Assembly: GCA_016182225.1 (NCBI GenBank)
Contig: JACOXV010000024.1
Coordinates: forward strand, 1-9,880
DNA: 9,880 nucleotides
From: Candidatus Levyibacteriota bacterium
Lineage (GTDB): Bacteria; Patescibacteriota; Microgenomatia; Levybacterales; UBA12049
Direction of reading: 5' to 3'
Positions within the stretch are counted from its first letter, which is position 1; each line of letters starts with the position of its first letter. This document shows, one piece after another, positions 7,974 through 9,880 of this stretch. The position numbers were made by a program, and so were the translations under genes. Under the pieces are notes generated by a model. That model did not search any database. It was not told the DNA's origin and was given only the letters and a program-made list of their open reading frames with translations.

Positions 7974-8359
7974 TTTATAAATTCTATGAGCAGGGAAAGT
8001 ATTCCGGCAGATATGACGTATGCAAAAAGCGTATTAAAACTCATGGACGGGATTACAAAACCAAATCTAGAAAATCCCGGAAAAGTAAAGGCCTGAACCT
8101 GAATTTGGGGAAGAATAATGGTTAAAAGGTAAAGAATTATGGCATTTGAAAAAAAAGAAAAAAGTCCAAGCGTCATCATGTTTAGAGGAAGAGAAACAAT
8201 GTTAAATATCGGTTTTAGAATTTTATACATCAGGGAGAAAACAAGTCCTCCCAGTACAATTGTCCCTAGTCCTTCCGAAATTTTAAATCCTGCGACAATT
8301 TGTGGAAGAACAAATAGAGAAAGCGAACTTATGGCAGTATCCCGAATTAAGGACTTCAT
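7955..8359 (-). CDS. Phage-holin-4-like (YvlD/PF04020) small membrane protein
   Basis: A 134-residue integral membrane protein with about four hydrophobic helices. The family hallmark LKPIFNIVSLPLNMMTLGLF (residues 48-67) sits between helices 2 and 3. Despite the name, PF04020 proteins such as YvlD are widespread chromosomal membrane proteins and need not be holins; their function is not settled. I use the ATG at 8359. The frame could extend to a TTG at 8377, but that codon lies upstream of the transcription start predicted from the promoter at 8396-8368, and MKSLIRD is a typical family start. It is the first gene of the minus operon and overlaps yvcK by 19 nt (stop TAG 7957-7955). Confidence 0.85.
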   Translation of the reverse strand: MKSLIRDTAISSLSLFVLPQIVAGFKISEGLGTIVLGGLVFSLMYKILKPIFNIVSLPLNMMTLGLFSFFSNAIILYLLTIILPQIQVQAFTFPGFSRFGFVIPSMSFNTLFAYVISAGILSLLIEFIKWLIRK

Positions 8360-8367
8360 TAAGGCTA

Positions 8368-8396
8368 ATCGTAACAAAAAAGAAAGATCAAATCAA
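8368..8396 (-). promoter_or_regulatory. Sigma70-like promoter for the holin-yvcK-secG-SBP operon
   Basis: On the minus strand TTGATT (8396-8391) and TACGAT (8373-8368) are separated by 17 nt. The predicted start of transcription is about 8361, only about 2 nt before the ATG at 8359, implying a nearly leaderless mRNA. Both boxes are imperfect (4 of 6 each), but no Shine-Dalgarno precedes the gene, which agrees. Confidence 0.5.
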
Positions 8397-8472
8397 CAAA
8401 AACAAAATCACAAATATAAAAACACAAAGGCACCTAGAGGAAGAAAACGACAAAAAAGTTCACGCACTGTGA

Positions 8473-8516
8473 CAAGGTCCGACCTTTATCAGGCTCATGT
8501 TAAGGACGGACCCTTA
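8473..8516. repeat. Imperfect hairpin, diverged copy of the 5380-5420 element
   Basis: The arm 8473-8488 (CAAGGTCCGACCTTTA) matches 5407-5422 in 15 of 16 bases. The other arm (8502-8512, AAGGACGGACC) matches 5380-5390 exactly. Within this copy the arms pair over 12 bp with one bulged C and one A-A mismatch around a loop of about 15 nt. The order of the two arms is swapped relative to the first copy. It lies between two outward promoters, so a terminator role is unlikely here. Confidence 0.75.
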
Positions 8517-8529
8517 CCTAACTAAGATC

Positions 8530-8558
8530 TTGAAATGAATGGGCTGCAAGCGTATTAT
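8530..8558 (+). promoter_or_regulatory. Sigma70-like promoter for the DUF2130-rnhB unit, nearly leaderless
   Basis: TTGAAA (8530-8535), a spacer of 17 nt, then TATTAT (8553-8558). The predicted transcription start is about 8565, about 4 nt before the ATG at 8569. This argues that translation starts at 8569 and not at the in-frame ATG at 8539, which falls inside the promoter spacer. Confidence 0.6.
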
Positions 8559-8568
8559 ATTTAGACTT

Positions 8569-9672
8569 ATGGATAGCATTAAATGTCCTCATTGTGGGAA
8601 ACAAGTAGAACTTTCTGAGGCTATTGTTCATGAACTTCAAGAACAAGTAAGGGAAGAGGAGTCAAAAAGACTTAAAGCTCAGTTTGAAAAAGAAAAAGCA
8701 GAATCAGAGGTTTTGAAAGAGAAAAAACTTCGAGAAGAGTTTGAACTTTCAAATAAAGCAAGAGAGAAAGAGTTGGAATTAGTTCGGAAAAAAGAAGAAG
8801 AGCTTAGAGAAAGACTGGAACAAGAACAAAAAGAAAGAGAAAAAGCTGAAGAAAAAATAAAACTTGAAGCAAAAAAAGAAGCCGAAGAAGCTGAAAGATT
8901 AAAGCTGAAAGAAAAAGATCTTCAATTAGAAGAAATTAGAAGAGTAAACGAAGATCTTAAGAGAAAATTGGAACAAGGTTCCCAGCAGCGACAGGGAGAA
9001 GTTCTGGAACTTGACTTAGAAGAAAAACTCAGGCAGACTTTTGCATCTGATGAGTTTGTACCGGTTCCTAAAGGAGTTGAGGGTGGAGATATTTGGCAAA
9101 AGATAATATTTCAAGGAAGAGTAGTTGGATCAATTTTATGGGAAACCAAAAGAACAAAAGCTTGGAGTAATTCCTGGACGTCAAAGCTCAAAGATGATGC
9201 AGCAAAAATATCAGCTTCAGAGTCAATAATTGTATCTGCCACTCTTCCAAATGGAGTCTCAAATTTTGACAGAAAAGATGGAGTGTGGGTTACAAGTTAT
9301 GAGCATGCAATTAGTATTTGCAGATATGTAAGATTTTTAATAACAACCGTAGCAACAATTAAATCCTCCGCTGGGCAATCGGAAGAAGAGTGGGGAGCTA
9401 TCAGAGATTATATGATGTCGGATAGTTTTAAGCATCGCATGCAAGCCCACTTCGATGGAATCAAAACACTTAGGGATAGTCTAGATGCCGAGAAAAGAGC
9501 AACGATTCTACGCTGGAAAAAACAAGAAACGCAAATCGAAAAACTGGATAATAATACGACTAACTTCTATGGAGAACTACGCGCAATAGTATCAAATTTG
9601 CCTGAGGTAAAGGGTGTTGATGCCCCTCTTCTCGGAGAAGAAGGAGAAGATGAAGAACAAACCCTCTTTTGA
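8569..9672 (+). CDS. DUF2130 coiled-coil protein, possible PD-(D/E)XK nuclease fold
   Basis: A 367-residue protein of family DUF2130, whose function is not established. It opens with MDSIKCPHCGKQ, a single CxxC (Cys6, Cys9) that could form half of a zinc site. A long Lys/Glu-rich coiled coil follows (about 20-140), then the conserved C-terminal domain (about 143-345). That domain shows GEVLELDLEEKL (143-154), GGDIW (Asp174), GSILWETK (Glu192-x-Lys194), then WSNSWTSKLKDD. The spacing of a Glu, an Asp and an E-x-K resembles the PD-(D/E)XK nuclease core, as in RmuC-type proteins with coiled coils; activity is an inference. I chose ATG 8569 over 8539 because DUF2130 proteins start close to the CPHC motif and because the promoter covers 8539. 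There is no Shine-Dalgarno. The acidic tail overlaps rnhB by 23 nt, so both genes are likely co-transcribed. Confidence 0.85.
   Translation: MDSIKCPHCGKQVELSEAIVHELQEQVREEESKRLKAQFEKEKAESEVLKEKKLREEFELSNKAREKELELVRKKEEELRERLEQEQKEREKAEEKIKLEAKKEAEEAERLKLKEKDLQLEEIRRVNEDLKRKLEQGSQQRQGEVLELDLEEKLRQTFASDEFVPVPKGVEGGDIWQKIIFQGRVVGSILWETKRTKAWSNSWTSKLKDDAAKISASESIIVSATLPNGVSNFDRKDGVWVTSYEHAISICRYVRFLITTVATIKSSAGQSEEEWGAIRDYMMSDSFKHRMQAHFDGIKTLRDSLDAEKRATILRWKKQETQIEKLDNNTTNFYGELRAIVSNLPEVKGVDAPLLGEEGEDEEQTLF
9641..9647 (+). promoter_or_regulatory. Shine-Dalgarno before rnhB
   Basis: AAGGAGA lies within the end of the DUF2130 gene, with the ATG at 9650 only 2-3 nt further on. The motif is good but the spacing is shorter than usual. 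It supports ATG 9650 as the start. Confidence 0.5.
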
Positions 9673-9880
9673 CGAAGAGAGAGCTTTTTGGAAAAGAAAT
9701 ATAGAGCTGGTAATTGGCCTCGATGAAGTAGGCAGAGGAGCCTTCGCTGGTCCGATTGTTGCCGCAGGAGTTATTTTTAAACCAAACTTCAAACATGCGT
9801 TTCTTGAAAATATTAATGATTCAAAACTTCTTAAACCTAAACTTCGTGAAGAACTCTCAGGATTTATAAAATCAAACTCC
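9650..9880 (+). CDS. rnhB: Ribonuclease HII (3' partial)
   Basis: RNase HII cuts the RNA strand of RNA:DNA hybrids and starts removal of single ribonucleotides from DNA. Only the first 77 residues are in the window; the family is about 200 residues long. The signature motifs are clear: IGLDEVGRGAFAGP (about residues 22-35), with the catalytic Asp-Glu of DExGRG, and NDSKLLKPKLRE, matching DSKxL. It starts at ATG 9650, 23 nt inside the DUF2130 gene in another frame, behind AAGGAGA. The overlap means it is transcribed with, and probably translationally coupled to, the DUF2130 gene. Identification is firm; the 3' end is outside the window. Confidence 0.96.
   Translation, partial: MKNKPSFDEERAFWKRNIELVIGLDEVGRGAFAGPIVAAGVIFKPNFKHAFLENINDSKLLKPKLREELSGFIKSNS

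Larger units (their letters stand above)
8360..8568. other. Divergent intergenic region
   Basis: This stretch of 209 bases separates the holin-like operon from the DUF2130 gene. It holds one promoter facing each way, a purine-rich A-tract zone (about 8380-8460) and the imperfect hairpin repeat at 8473-8516. I see no convincing small gene; the open frame on the plus strand across 8139-8525 is mostly antisense to the holin-like gene and has a low-complexity Lys/Arg/Gln tail. Confidence 0.7.

Noticed and set aside
7955..8359. Holin-like gene as evidence of a prophage
   Set aside because: PF04020 proteins are common chromosomal genes, and no endolysin, capsid, integrase or other phage gene is present.
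8453..8460. A-rich stretch ending in AAAAAAGTT as a T-tract terminator on the minus strand
   Set aside because: The run lies about 15 nt beyond the nearest hairpin arm and upstream of the holin-like promoter, so it is not positioned as an intrinsic terminator.
8473..8516. Hairpin as a terminator for an unseen gene
   Set aside because: No gene ends here, no T-tract follows on either strand at once, and outward promoters flank it; its similarity to 5380-5420 fits a repeat better.
8139..8525. Plus-strand open frame with a basic tail over the holin-like gene and the intergenic region
   Set aside because: Most of it is antisense to a well-supported family protein; the tail is low-complexity coding from an A-rich stretch, and there is no ribosome binding site or recognisable domain.
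9560..9796. Two overlapping minus-strand open frames at the DUF2130/rnhB junction
   Set aside because: They are shadows of two clear plus-strand genes and have no family resemblance.

Overview
The window looks like a piece of a small-genome bacterium of the Candidate Phyla Radiation (Patescibacteria), most likely the Microgenomates (OP11) side. This is an inference from AT-rich, tightly packed genes, a UvrC with no helix-hairpin-helix domain, a phage-holin-like/YvcK/SecG/solute-binding-protein operon, a DUF2130 gene, and divergent promoters that seem to make nearly leaderless mRNAs. TGA is used as a normal stop (uvrA, the solute-binding protein and the DUF2130 gene all end in TGA), so code 11 applies and the recoded Gracilibacteria/Absconditabacteria are unlikely. 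No CRISPR array, tRNA, rRNA, transposase or integrase is visible.

Layout. (1) 2-5362, plus strand: the 3' four fifths of uvrA, a secreted and membrane-anchored transglutaminase-like protein, then a short uvrC. The three are fused by an ATGA overlap and by a 71-nt overlap. (2) 5356-5420: a 15-bp tandem duplication running into a perfect 14-bp hairpin between convergent operons. (3) 8359-5427, minus strand: a four-gene operon in the order phage-holin-like (PF04020) membrane protein, YvcK/CofD-like protein, SecG, and an extracytoplasmic family-5 solute-binding protein with an N-terminal membrane anchor. Gaps are 12 nt or less, or the genes overlap. (4) 8360-8568: a divergent intergenic region with a sigma70-type promoter facing each way and a second, diverged copy of the hairpin repeat. 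(5) 8569-9880, plus strand: a DUF2130 coiled-coil protein with PD-(D/E)XK-like residues, overlapping the start of rnhB (RNase HII), which runs off the window.

Functionally the plus strand carries nucleic-acid maintenance (UvrA and UvrC for nucleotide excision repair, RNase HII for RNA:DNA hybrids, DUF2130 possibly a nuclease), with one cell-surface enzyme inserted in translational coupling. The minus operon is envelope-oriented (membrane protein, YvcK cell-wall/carbon control, Sec translocon, surface binding protein). I found no clear new defence or mobile system. The most interesting items are the dispersed hairpin repeat, the paired leaderless promoters, the reduced UvrC (no HhH, altered Fe-S cysteines) and the coupled uvrA-transglutaminase-uvrC unit.
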